18,483 nucleotides of DNA from CAYJPV01 sp964547975 (GCA_964547975.1 CAZJRM010000096.1:1-18483), one strand, 5' to 3'. Shown: positions 1 to 6,524, counted from the first letter of the stretch. Notes: generated from the sequence alone by a model not told the origin. Program-made: numbers and translations.

Positions 1-880
1 GGTCGTCGCGCCCGCCAGCCCGTTCCCGCGGGACGAGTTCGATCGGGGCCTCCAGGAACTGCGACGGCTGGGATACGAGCCCGTGTTCGACGACGGTGTG
101 TTCGCGGCGGCGGGCTACGTGGCAGGGGACGCGAACGCGCGTGCGGCCAGGTTCCTCGCGGCCTGGCGCGATCCGGACATCGCCGCCGTCATCGCGGCGA
201 GGGGCGGATACGGCAGCGTGCACGTGCTGCCGCTGGTGGGCGAAACGCTGCGGAGGTTTCCGCCCAAGGTGTTCGTGGGATCGAGCGACCTGACGGCGGT
301 GTTGTCCTGGTTGACGACCGGCTGTGGCATCGTCGCGATGCACGGTCCGATGGTGGCCGGACAGATCAGCCGCGGCGCCGAGGGATTCGACGAGGCGACC
401 TTGACCGGTGCGCTCGCGACGACGACGCCGCTCGGCGTGGTTCACGAGCATCTCGACGTGCTTGCGGCGGGATGCGCGGACGGCCTGCTTGCCGGCGGGA
501 ACCTGACCCAACTGGCGGCGTCGCTCGGGACGCCGTGGGCATTCGACCCGCCGGATGGATGCGTGCTCGTTCTCGAGGACGTGCACGAACGCCCCTACCG
601 AATCGACCGACTGCTGACGCAGTTGCGTCACGCGGGCGTCCTCGGCCGGGCGAGCGCGCTCGTCTTCGGTGAGATGCCAGGCTGCGACGAATCCGACGGC
701 AGCGTGCGGGCATTGGACGCCATCCGGGCGTGCGTGGAGGGATTCCGTGGGCCGGTGCTGTTCGGACTGCCGACGGGCCACTCGACCGGACCGGTGCTGA
801 CGATTCCGCTCGGTGTGCGAGCGCGGGTCGACGCCGCCTCCCGCGGGGTGTTGTCCGTCGTCGAGGCGGCGGTTGAGTGA
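1..880 (+). CDS. ldcA: LD-carboxypeptidase (peptidase family S66), 5' end outside window
   Basis: Cytoplasmic serine peptidase of the LdcA/MccF family. LdcA removes the terminal D-alanine from the murein tetrapeptide released during wall turnover, giving the tripeptide that is recycled. The reading frame is open from base 2, so the start lies upstream; the first visible residues (VVAPASPF) are the usual N-terminal strand of the family. The nucleophile motif GSSD is at about 278-289. The later family motifs LEDVHERPYRID (about 571-606) and GLPTGHS (about 766-786) carry the expected Glu and His of the Ser-Glu-His triad. The TGA at 878-880 is 7 bases before the mpl start, so the two genes are almost certainly co-transcribed and translationally close. 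MccF-type immunity proteins share the fold, but the mpl neighbour favours the murein-recycling role. Confidence 0.92.
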   Translation, partial: VVAPASPFPRDEFDRGLQELRRLGYEPVFDDGVFAAAGYVAGDANARAARFLAAWRDPDIAAVIAARGGYGSVHVLPLVGETLRRFPPKVFVGSSDLTAVLSWLTTGCGIVAMHGPMVAGQISRGAEGFDEATLTGALATTTPLGVVHEHLDVLAAGCADGLLAGGNLTQLAASLGTPWAFDPPDGCVLVLEDVHERPYRIDRLLTQLRHAGVLGRASALVFGEMPGCDESDGSVRALDAIRACVEGFRGPVLFGLPTGHSTGPVLTIPLGVRARVDAASRGVLSVVEAAVE

Positions 881-887
881 GGTATCT

Positions 888-2294
888 GTGAAACACGTGC
901 ATTTCATCGGAATCTGCGGCACCGCGATGGCGACCCTCGCCGCGATGCTCAAGCAGAAGGGCTGCCGCGTGAGCGGGTCGGATCAGAACGTGTACCCCCC
1001 GATGAGCACGTTCCTCGAGCACGAGGGCATCGAGATCCTGACCGGGTTCTCGCCGGGCCATGTCACCGGCGATCTCGATCTCGTCGTCGTCGGAAACGCG
1101 ATCTCGCGCGGCAATCCGGAACTCGAAGAGGTCCTCGACCGCAAGATCCGCTACTGCTCACTGCCGGAGGCGATCCGGGAGCACTTCCTCTGGGGTGCCC
1201 GGTCGATCGTCATCGCGGGGACGCACGGCAAAACCACGACGACGTCGCTGGCGGGATGGTTGCTCGTCCACGGCGGCCTCGATCCGAGCGTGCTGGTCGG
1301 CGGGGTCGCCGCGAATCTCGGCGATGGCGGATCGAGCTACCGGCTCGGTTCCGGGCGTGACTTTGTCATCGAAGGGGACGAATACGACTCCGCGTACTTC
1401 GACAAGACGGCGAAGTTCCTGAAGTACTTGCCCGACATTGCCGTCATCGGCAACATCGAGTTCGATCACGCTGACATTTATGCCGACCTCGACGCCGTAC
1501 GTCTGGCGTTCCGCCGCCTGGTGACTCTCGTCCCAAGGCGAGGGTTACTCGTCCTCGGGGCCGACAGCCCGGACGCCGTGGCACTCAAGGCGCACGCGGT
1601 CTCCCGGGTGGAGACCTTTGGGCTGGACGAAGACGCGGACTGGCATGCCTACGACATCACGCCCACACCCGAAGGGACCGCGTTCCGCGTCCAGCACAAG
1701 GGGAGGAGCCTTGGGACCTTCGAGATGGCGCTCGTCGGCCACCACAACGTGAAGAACGCGTTGGGCGCGTTGGCCGTGGCCGCCGACGTGGGGATCGACG
1801 AGGCGCGCCTGCGTTCAGGGCTTGCCGAGTTCACCGGCGTCAAGCGCCGTCTCGAGATCGTGGGCGAGGCGGCGGGTGTGACGGTCTTCGACGACTTCGC
1901 CCATCACCCGACGGCGGTGAAAGAAACCCTGGCGGCTCTCGGTCAGGCGTACCCCGGGCGACGGATCTGGGCGGTCTTCGAGCCGCGTTCCGCGTCGTCG
2001 TGCCGTCGTGTCTTTCAGGACGCGTTCGCCGAGGCGTTCATGCTGGCCGACGAGACCGTGCTGGCGCCCGTATTCCGATCGAACCTGCCCGAAGCCGTGC
2101 GCCTGTCGCCGGAGCAGTTGGTGGCGGATCTGTCGGCTGCCGGGAAACAGGCCAGGCACACCGGGTCGATCGACGACATCGTGGACCTGATCGCCAGCGA
2201 GGCGCAGACGGGCGATCTCGTCGTCTGCATGTCGAACGGGGGCTTCGGCGGGATTCACGGGAAGCTGATTCAGAGGCTGGAGGCCAGGGGCTAG
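888..2294 (+). CDS. mpl: UDP-MurNAc:L-alanyl-gamma-D-glutamyl-meso-diaminopimelate ligase
   Basis: Mpl attaches the recycled tripeptide Ala-gamma-Glu-mDAP directly to UDP-MurNAc in the cytoplasm, using ATP and bypassing MurC, MurD and MurE. The 468-residue product has the three Mur-ligase domains. The N-terminal UDP-binding domain opens HFIGICGTAMATLA, the central domain has the P-loop GTHGKTTTT near residues 111-119, and the C-terminal domain has DDFAHHPTAVKETL and RSASSCRR. The stretch EGDEYDSAYFDK is characteristic of Mpl rather than MurC. The start is GTG at 888, preceded by GAGTGAGGT near 874-882; a longer frame from 813 only runs back into the upstream gene. The last codons, including the TAG stop, lie inside a heptanucleotide array. 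Pairing with an LD-carboxypeptidase gene makes a two-step recycling module. Confidence 0.95.
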   Translation: MKHVHFIGICGTAMATLAAMLKQKGCRVSGSDQNVYPPMSTFLEHEGIEILTGFSPGHVTGDLDLVVVGNAISRGNPELEEVLDRKIRYCSLPEAIREHFLWGARSIVIAGTHGKTTTTSLAGWLLVHGGLDPSVLVGGVAANLGDGGSSYRLGSGRDFVIEGDEYDSAYFDKTAKFLKYLPDIAVIGNIEFDHADIYADLDAVRLAFRRLVTLVPRRGLLVLGADSPDAVALKAHAVSRVETFGLDEDADWHAYDITPTPEGTAFRVQHKGRSLGTFEMALVGHHNVKNALGALAVAADVGIDEARLRSGLAEFTGVKRRLEIVGEAAGVTVFDDFAHHPTAVKETLAALGQAYPGRRIWAVFEPRSASSCRRVFQDAFAEAFMLADETVLAPVFRSNLPEAVRLSPEQLVADLSAAGKQARHTGSIDDIVDLIASEAQTGDLVVCMSNGGFGGIHGKLIQRLEARG

Positions 2295-2405
2295 AGGCTA
2301 GAGGCTAGAGGCTAGAGGCTAGCGGCTAGAGGCTAGTCTGGAGCCTGGGGCTCAGGGCCGTGAGCCGAAAGCCTGGAGCCGAGAGCCGAGAGCCGAGAGC
2401 CTACT
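2273..2405. repeat. Heptanucleotide tandem array between convergent genes
   Basis: From 2273 to 2398 the sequence can be cut into 18 consecutive units of exactly seven bases without a phase break. The first part consists of GAGGCTA and variants (GAGGCTG, GAGGCCA, GGGGCTA, GCGGCTA). The middle is degenerate (GTCTGGA, GCCTGGG, GCTCAGG). The last part is GCCGAGA and variants (GCCGTGA, GCCGAAA, GCCTGGA). The mpl stop (2292-2294) is formed at a unit junction, and the secretin stop (complement of 2401-2403) lies in the next, partial unit. The array resembles in style the short tandemly repeated heptamers known from cyanobacteria; homology to them is not claimed. Confidence 0.9.
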
Positions 2406-4191
2406 GCTTGATAATCTGCCCCGGCTTCGGCAACGTGACTGGCGGCTGGTTCTCCCGAGGCGTCTCGTTCATCGGCAGTTCGAGCGTCGCGCCCAGGTCG
2501 CGTCCCACCATGAACGGACGCAGGTCGCTTTCGGTGATGTCGAGCACACGGACGATGTGCGGCGTCAGCGTGAGGATGATGTCGGTTTCCTGCGTCTCTT
2601 TGTGGTTCTTCGCGAACAGTCGGCCGACGACCGGAATGTCGCTGAGGCCGGGGATCCCGTCAGCCACCGTGCGTTCGTCGTCTCGAATCAGCCCGGCGAG
2701 CACGCTCGTTTCGCCATCTCGCAGGCGAATCAGGGTGGTGACCGAACGGTTACCAAAGGTCGGCAGTCCGCCATACCCCGTTCCCGAGATGCTGCTGACT
2801 TCCACTTTCAGCGCCAGCGACACATCGTCGTTGTGATGCATTCGCGGGGTGATGTCGATGTTCACGCCGATGTTCTCGTACTGGAACGACGTGATGGGCT
2901 GCTGGTTCACGCCGCCGGTCGCAATCGGCGAGAACGTCGTGACCGGGACGGGCACTCGTTCGCCGAAGCGGGCCTGGGCCGCCACGCCGTCCTGCGAACG
3001 CAACTGCGGGTTCGCGAGCGTCCGGGAACTCGAGTCGGACTTCAGCAGGCGGTAGAAGAGGGCCGGGAAGCTGGTCAGGAAGACGTCGGCGGACGTCAGC
3101 GTATTCAGATCCCGGAGCGTCAGGTTCTCGCGAACGATCGCCGCGGCGCCATCGACGCCGGAGGCGCCCGGCGTCGCCACTTGGACGCCGTATTCGCGCA
3201 GCCGGCTTCGGTCGACCTCGAGGACCTCGACGTCGACGACGACTTCCGCCCTGGCCTTGTCGATGGCCGCGATGATTCGGCCCGCCGCGTCCACTCGTTC
3301 GGGCGTGTCCTTCAGCGTGATGGCGTTGGTGCCGGCGATCGGGGCGATCCTCCGGGCATCCACGACAATACGGAGCAGGTCGATGGTTTCCTTGACCTCG
3401 ACGTTGGACAGGTAGAAGGTGCGAACGACTTCTTCTTCGTACTCGCGCCGCTTGGCGGCGGTGTCCGGGATGATGGTGACCGTGCGAGGCGCCGTGACGC
3501 GGTAGAAGTTCCTGGTGCTCGCCGTCAGCGACGCCATGGCCTGATCGAAGGTCACTTTGCGCAGGTCGACGGTGATGGGCGTGTCGCGAAACGCCGGATC
3601 GAAGACCACGTTCACGTCGGCGAAGCGGGCGATGGCCGTGAAGACGTCCCGGCTGCCGGCCTCCCTGAACACCAGGGAATCGGGCATGGTCACGCCCGTT
3701 GGCAGATCGAGCCCGGGCGGCGGCAGTTCGCGGGCACGTTCGATGAGCGTCTGGAGTTGCGTCTTCCCGTCCCGCGCGACCGTGACGCGCGCACGCAGCT
3801 TGGTCTTGATATCGCGCAGCGCGTCTTCGATCTCGGACGAGGCGGGGGAGAACTGCTGGGCGATCTGGTATTCGACGAGGGCTTCTTCGAGCCGTCCCGT
3901 CGACGCCAGGCGCCGGGCACGGTTGGTGTGCACCTGGGTGGCGCGCATCTTCGATCGTTCGAGCGACAGGCGCGTGGTCTTGTCCGACGGATCCCGGCGC
4001 AACGCGTTCGTGTACTCGACGACGGCCTTGTCCCAGTCCTCCTGGCGTTCCGCGAACTGGGCCTGGTTGATGGCGGCCTTCGGGGCGCAGGCCGGCGAGA
4101 CGGTGCCGAGCAGGGCAGCGGTGACGGCGGCGCAGACCGCGCGCCAGAGCGTGTTAACGGCGCGGCTCATTGTTGCTGATGACATCGACAC
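2401..4191 (-). CDS. TPR-containing secretin (GspD/PilQ superfamily), possible liposecretin
   Basis: Secretins form the outer-membrane ring of type II/III secretion and type IV pilus systems. This 596-residue protein has a hydrophobic signal region (about 12-34) followed by Cys35, then a TPR-like helical region (about 41-135) with the DPSD...A pattern. An STN-type domain (about 172-245) and a secretin N domain (about 253-315) follow, then the conserved secretin core (about 370-555), with LANPQLRSQDG, ENIGVNIDITPR, LRDGETSVLAGLI and IPGLSDIPVVGRLF. Starts at GTG 4191, ATG 4185 and ATG 4170 are possible; all overlap the end of the upstream lolA-like gene, so translation is coupled. GGGG just before 4185 slightly favours that start. 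The signal sequence before Cys35 (SPAC) is not a perfect lipobox. It is distinct from the pilQ at the window end; its partner system is not visible. Confidence 0.88.
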   Translation of the reverse strand: MSMSSATMSRAVNTLWRAVCAAVTAALLGTVSPACAPKAAINQAQFAERQEDWDKAVVEYTNALRRDPSDKTTRLSLERSKMRATQVHTNRARRLASTGRLEEALVEYQIAQQFSPASSEIEDALRDIKTKLRARVTVARDGKTQLQTLIERARELPPPGLDLPTGVTMPDSLVFREAGSRDVFTAIARFADVNVVFDPAFRDTPITVDLRKVTFDQAMASLTASTRNFYRVTAPRTVTIIPDTAAKRREYEEEVVRTFYLSNVEVKETIDLLRIVVDARRIAPIAGTNAITLKDTPERVDAAGRIIAAIDKARAEVVVDVEVLEVDRSRLREYGVQVATPGASGVDGAAAIVRENLTLRDLNTLTSADVFLTSFPALFYRLLKSDSSSRTLANPQLRSQDGVAAQARFGERVPVPVTTFSPIATGGVNQQPITSFQYENIGVNIDITPRMHHNDDVSLALKVEVSSISGTGYGGLPTFGNRSVTTLIRLRDGETSVLAGLIRDDERTVADGIPGLSDIPVVGRLFAKNHKETQETDIILTLTPHIVRVLDITESDLRPFMVGRDLGATLELPMNETPRENQPPVTLPKPGQIIKQ

Positions 4192-4846
4192 CCCGCGGAA
4201 TGCTGAAGCGGAACTCCGTGTCGGCGACGCCCGTGTTCTCCCTGACGCGCTCGAAGGCGAACGACGAACGTCCGCCCTGGGCGTCGGCAGTCGCCAAGCC
4301 CCTGATCTGCAACGTCGCGCTGTCCACGGTTACCGTCATCCATTCGAACTCGGGTTCGGACCTCCGGGGCGTGAGCCGGACGGCCAGCTGGCCGGAGGGC
4401 ACGTTGTCCTTATCGGCCGCAGAGGCCACGAAGTCGCGAGCCAGATCACCCCGTCCCGCAAGAAAAAGCGCGGGCGTCGGGGCGTCGTCTCCCGGAGGGA
4501 CGGCGCTGACGGTCACCTGCCGGTCTTCGGGGACGTAGGCGTAGAGACGGACGCCGTCCGAGACGAACTCCTTGCGTTCGGGGGACGTGTAGAGCCACCG
4601 CATCATGCCGGGCTTCTTGAACGTCACCGTCCCGCGTTCGACAACGGTCTTCCGGAGCACGCCACCCTGGTAGGTGTGCCTGAAGGTGGCGGAGAAGTCC
4701 CTAATGCGGTCGTAACGCTGCTGGATCGCGCGGGCCAGCGACGCGGGGTCGGAGGGCTGGGGCGGTGCCGACGCGCCGACGGCCATCGACAGGGCCGTCA
4801 GCGCGGACAGGAACATCACGGCGAAACGAGCGGGCGTGCGCTGCAT
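4154..4846 (-). CDS. lolA: LolA-like outer-membrane lipoprotein carrier protein
   Basis: Periplasmic chaperone that takes lipoproteins from the inner membrane to the outer membrane. The 230-residue product starts with a signal peptide (about 1-27, hydrophobic core FLSALTALSMAVGASA). It continues with the family pattern YDRIRDFSATF, ERGTVTFKKPGMMRW and EFVSDGVRLYAYVPEDRQV, which build the half-barrel that holds acyl chains. The 3' end overlaps the secretin start by 17-38 bases depending on the start chosen, so the two products are probably made together. An extended -10 (TGCTATCGT) ends 10 bases before the ATG. The rhodanese gene ends 48 bases upstream on the same strand. LolA-family members in this context may serve a dedicated client; that is an inference. 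Confidence 0.88.
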   Translation of the reverse strand: MQRTPARFAVMFLSALTALSMAVGASAPPQPSDPASLARAIQQRYDRIRDFSATFRHTYQGGVLRKTVVERGTVTFKKPGMMRWLYTSPERKEFVSDGVRLYAYVPEDRQVTVSAVPPGDDAPTPALFLAGRGDLARDFVASAADKDNVPSGQLAVRLTPRRSEPEFEWMTVTVDSATLQIRGLATADAQGGRSSFAFERVRENTGVADTEFRFSIPRGVDVISNNEPRR

Positions 4847-4856
4847 GCTCTCAGTA

Positions 4857-4865
4857 CGATAGCAC
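4857..4865 (-). promoter_or_regulatory. Candidate extended -10 promoter of the lolA-secretin pair
   Basis: Reading the minus strand, TGCTATCGT (a TGn extension plus a hexamer matching TATAAT at 4 of 6 positions) ends 10 bases before the lolA ATG at 4846. Transcription starting about 7 bases downstream would give a leader of only a few bases. No convincing -35 hexamer was seen. It would allow lolA and the secretin to be expressed independently of the upstream rhodanese gene. Confidence 0.4.
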
Positions 4866-4894
4866 GGGCGCCGGGGGCGAAACCGGACGCGAGG

Positions 4895-5275
4895 CTAGGC
4901 CTTGGCGGCAGTAGCGGTGGGCGGAGGCGCCGGGGCGCGGACAGCGTCCTTGCTGTCCACCGGCAGGTTCGCGGCTACCCATTCGGGCAATCCGCCCTTC
5001 AGCACGCACACCTTGAGCCCGGCGCTCAGCAGTTCGCCGGCGACCCGGACGGACGTGATGTCGTCTGGATCCGAACAATACACGACGATGTCGCGGTCCT
5101 TGGGGAGGCCGGCCGCCGAGACGGCGTTCGGAGCGAGGCGGACTGCACCGGGCAGCTTCATCGAGCTGTGTTCCCACGGGTACTTCAGACGCGCGTCCAC
5201 GAGTACCGGCTTGCCGGCTTCGTCACCGTCGAGTCTTGCCTTGAGATCTTCTTTGCTGATGCGGATAACGGCCAT
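4895..5275 (-). CDS. Rhodanese-like domain protein
   Basis: Single-domain rhodanese-like protein of 126 residues. Rhodaneses bind sulfane sulfur as a cysteine persulfide and pass it to acceptors, or act as sulfur-relay or sensing domains. The fold markers are VLVDARLKYPWEHSSMKLPGAVRL, interrupted here only by normal loop residues, and the active-site strand IVVYCSDPDD with the catalytic Cys. The loop after Cys is SDPDDITS rather than the common SxGxRS form, so substrate choice may differ. The C-terminal tail is Ala/Pro rich (APAPPPTATAAKA). The start is ATG 5275 with GGGGAG 8 bases upstream; a longer frame to 5386 would read through the purine-rich repeat as low-complexity FPFPFPFP and is rejected. 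No signal peptide, so probably cytoplasmic. It lies upstream of lolA on the same strand; a functional link to lolA is not evident. Confidence 0.82.
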   Translation of the reverse strand: MAVIRISKEDLKARLDGDEAGKPVLVDARLKYPWEHSSMKLPGAVRLAPNAVSAAGLPKDRDIVVYCSDPDDITSVRVAGELLSAGLKVCVLKGGLPEWVAANLPVDSKDAVRAPAPPPTATAAKA

Positions 5276-5280
5276 GGCGT

Positions 5281-5310
5281 ATTCTCCCCGCCGGAAAGAG
5301 GCAGTGTCAA
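5281..5310 (-). promoter_or_regulatory. Candidate sigma-70 promoter of the rhodanese gene
   Basis: On the minus strand a consensus -35, TTGACA (complement of 5305-5310), is followed by 18 bases and GAGAAT (complement of 5281-5286), which matches 4 of 6 positions of TATAAT. The -10 ends only 5 bases before the ATG at 5275, implying a leaderless or nearly leaderless mRNA. The Shine-Dalgarno-like GGGGAG overlaps this -10, so one of the two signals is probably not used. Confidence 0.4.
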
Positions 5311-5316
5311 CTGGAA

Positions 5317-5357
5317 GGGAAGAGGGAATAGGCGAGGGAAAAGGGAAAGGGAAAGGG
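5317..5357 (+). other. G-quadruplex-forming purine tract
   Basis: The plus strand has GGG runs at 5317-5319, 5324-5326, 5336-5338, 5343-5345, 5349-5351 and 5355-5357. The last four are separated by loops of AAAA, AAA and AAA, a textbook intramolecular G-quadruplex pattern. The tract continues as purine-rich DNA to about 5388. It sits in the intergenic region between the divergent rhodanese and hydrolase genes, just upstream of the candidate rhodanese -35. Confidence 0.75.
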
Positions 5358-5373
5358 AAGAGGAAGAGGCAAG

Positions 5374-5443
5374 GCGAGAAGGGCAAGGCCGAGAGCCGAG
5401 AGCCGAGAGCCGAACGCCGGACGTCGCGAGCCGGATGCCGTTG
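5374..5443. repeat. Second heptanucleotide array (GCCGAGA type)
   Basis: Three perfect GCCGAGA units (5388-5394, 5395-5401, 5402-5408) lie in a longer seven-base phase. Upstream are GCGAGAA and GGGCAAG. Downstream are GCCGAAC, GCCGGAC, GTCGCGA, GCCGGAT and GCCGTTG. The same GCCGAGA unit, in the same orientation, forms the end of the array at 2378-2398, so the two arrays lie just outside the two ends of the secretin-lolA-rhodanese operon. Confidence 0.8.
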
Positions 5444-5450
5444 CGCACTC

Positions 5451-5459
5451 TGCTAGAAT
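5451..5459 (+). promoter_or_regulatory. Candidate extended -10 promoter of the hydrolase gene
   Basis: TGCTAGAAT is a TGn-extended -10 with 5 of 6 matches to TATAAT. It lies 17 bases before the ATG at 5477, leaving a leader of about 10 bases that contains GGAGG. No clear -35 hexamer is present; extended -10 promoters often work without one. Confidence 0.45.
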
Positions 5460-5476
5460 CGCGCGCGGAGGATTCC

Positions 5477-6412
5477 ATGCGTCATCGGATCGTCGCGGCT
5501 CTTGGTGTGCTCACACTCACGGCCTCGTTGTCTGCGGCGCAGACGCCGCCCGCGGGTGGCGGGGCACCGGTCGCGGAGGACACCTTCTTCGGGACGGCCA
5601 CGTATCGCCTGTGGGACGGCGATGCGCCCGGTGCGGTGGGGAAGGGTGACCTCGACGTGCCGACGCTGACGATGTTCAAGCCGCAGCGGGGCACGGGCCA
5701 CGGGACGGCCGTCGTCATCGCCCCCGGCGGCGCGTACCTGGGCCTCGCGGCGAACCTGGAAGGACGCCAGGTGGCCGACTGGTTTGCGGCGCGCGGCGTG
5801 ACGGCGTTCGTCCTGCGCTATCGTCTCGGCAAGGCGTACCTGTATCCGACGCCGCTGAACGACGCGCGGCGCGCGATCCGGTTCGTGCGCGCCCGCGCCA
5901 GTGAACTGGGAGTGACGCCCGACCGCATCGGCATGATGGGCTTCTCGGCAGGCGGCCACCTCACGGCCTCGACGGGCACGATGTTCGAAGACGGCGTCGC
6001 CTCGGCGTCCGACCCGATCGAGCGGGCCAGCAGCCGCCCCGACTTCCTGGTGCTTGGGTATCCGTGGCTCGACGCGATGAAGCCCGGGCCCAGCAACGTG
6101 ATCTCGTACTGCTCTGTGCTGAAACTCGAACCGGCGCTCTGCGCGACGTTTGAACAGTACAACCCCGACTCCCGGGTCACGCCGCGGACGCCGCCGACGT
6201 TCATCTATCACACGACGGATGATGATCTGGTGCCGGTGGAGAGCAGCCTGACGTTCTACGCGGCGCTGACGAAGGCGAAGGTGCCCGTCGAGATGCACGC
6301 GTTCGCGAAAGGCAAACACGGCAGCGGCCTGGGGCTCGGTGACCCCGCGCTCGACCTGTGGCCGTCGCTGCTTGAGGTGTGGCTGCGCGAGCGCGGCCTG
6401 CTGAAGAAGTAG
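5477..6412 (+). CDS. Secreted alpha/beta hydrolase, esterase/acetylxylan-esterase-like
   Basis: Exported serine esterase of 311 residues. The signal peptide is about 1-21 (core ALGVLTLTASLSAA, cleavage near AAQ-T). The oxyanion-side motif IAPGGAYLG, the nucleophile elbow GFSAGGHL, the acid motif HTTDDDLVPV and the histidine motif KGKHGSGLG make a complete Ser-Asp-His triad. The family (BD-FAE / 'esterase/lipase' type) commonly removes acetyl or other acyl groups from plant polysaccharides or small esters; the true substrate cannot be read from sequence. The start is ATG 5477 with a strong GGAGG 5-6 bases upstream; a much longer frame in the same phase from 3557 runs antisense through other genes and is rejected. 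The gene is monocistronic: the next plus-strand gene is far away, and hairpins follow its TAG. Confidence 0.88.
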   Translation: MRHRIVAALGVLTLTASLSAAQTPPAGGGAPVAEDTFFGTATYRLWDGDAPGAVGKGDLDVPTLTMFKPQRGTGHGTAVVIAPGGAYLGLAANLEGRQVADWFAARGVTAFVLRYRLGKAYLYPTPLNDARRAIRFVRARASELGVTPDRIGMMGFSAGGHLTASTGTMFEDGVASASDPIERASSRPDFLVLGYPWLDAMKPGPSNVISYCSVLKLEPALCATFEQYNPDSRVTPRTPPTFIYHTTDDDLVPVESSLTFYAALTKAKVPVEMHAFAKGKHGSGLGLGDPALDLWPSLLEVWLRERGLLKK

Positions 6413-6427
6413 CGGGGCGAACGTAGC

Positions 6428-6471
6428 GCCCGGCTTCAGTCGGGCCGTGGCAGGCGTGGGTCAGGCCTGCC
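6428..6471. repeat. Two adjacent intergenic hairpins after the hydrolase gene
   Basis: GCCCGG (6428-6433) pairs with TCGGGC (6440-6445, one G-T pair) over the loop CTTCAG. GGCAGGC (6449-6455) pairs with GCCTGCC (6465-6471) over a 9-base loop. Neither is followed by a T tract. They resemble REP-like palindromic intergenic elements or a rho-assisted 3' end of the hydrolase transcript. Confidence 0.65.
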
Positions 6472-6484
6472 GTCCTCCCGTACG

Positions 6485-6516
6485 CACGAACGGCCCGCAC
6501 GTGCGGACCGTTCGTG
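6485..6516. terminator. Long palindromic hairpin beside tRNA-Ala
   Basis: A 32-base palindrome with a single mismatched pair: CACGAACGG (6485-6493) pairs with CCGTTCGTG (6508-6516) around the inner palindrome CCGCACGTGCGG. It lies 8 bases beyond the encoded CCA end of the tRNA on the minus strand, a position fit for tRNA 3' processing or termination. It could equally end the hydrolase transcript from the other side. There is no U tract on either strand, so the assignment as terminator is tentative. Confidence 0.55.
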
Positions 6517-6524
6517 TCTTGCGG

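Noticed and set aside
2287..2335. CRISPR array at the GAGGCTA repeats
   Set aside because: Units are seven bases with no spacers, unlike the 23-47 base repeats and unique spacers of CRISPR.
2557..4179. A 540-codon open frame on the plus strand opposite the secretin gene
   Set aside because: It is exactly antisense to a well-conserved secretin, its residues are Arg/Asp/Gly/His rich with no family motif, and long antisense frames are expected in high-GC coding DNA.
5276..5386. Longer N-terminus for the rhodanese protein
   Set aside because: It would translate the purine tract as FPFPFPFPSP-like low complexity; ATG 5275 has a ribosome binding site and fits the domain start.
3557..5476. N-terminal extension of the hydrolase frame over about 640 codons
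   Set aside because: The extension is antisense to secretin, lolA and rhodanese genes and reads through a repeat. The real start at 5477 has GGAGG and begins a signal peptide.
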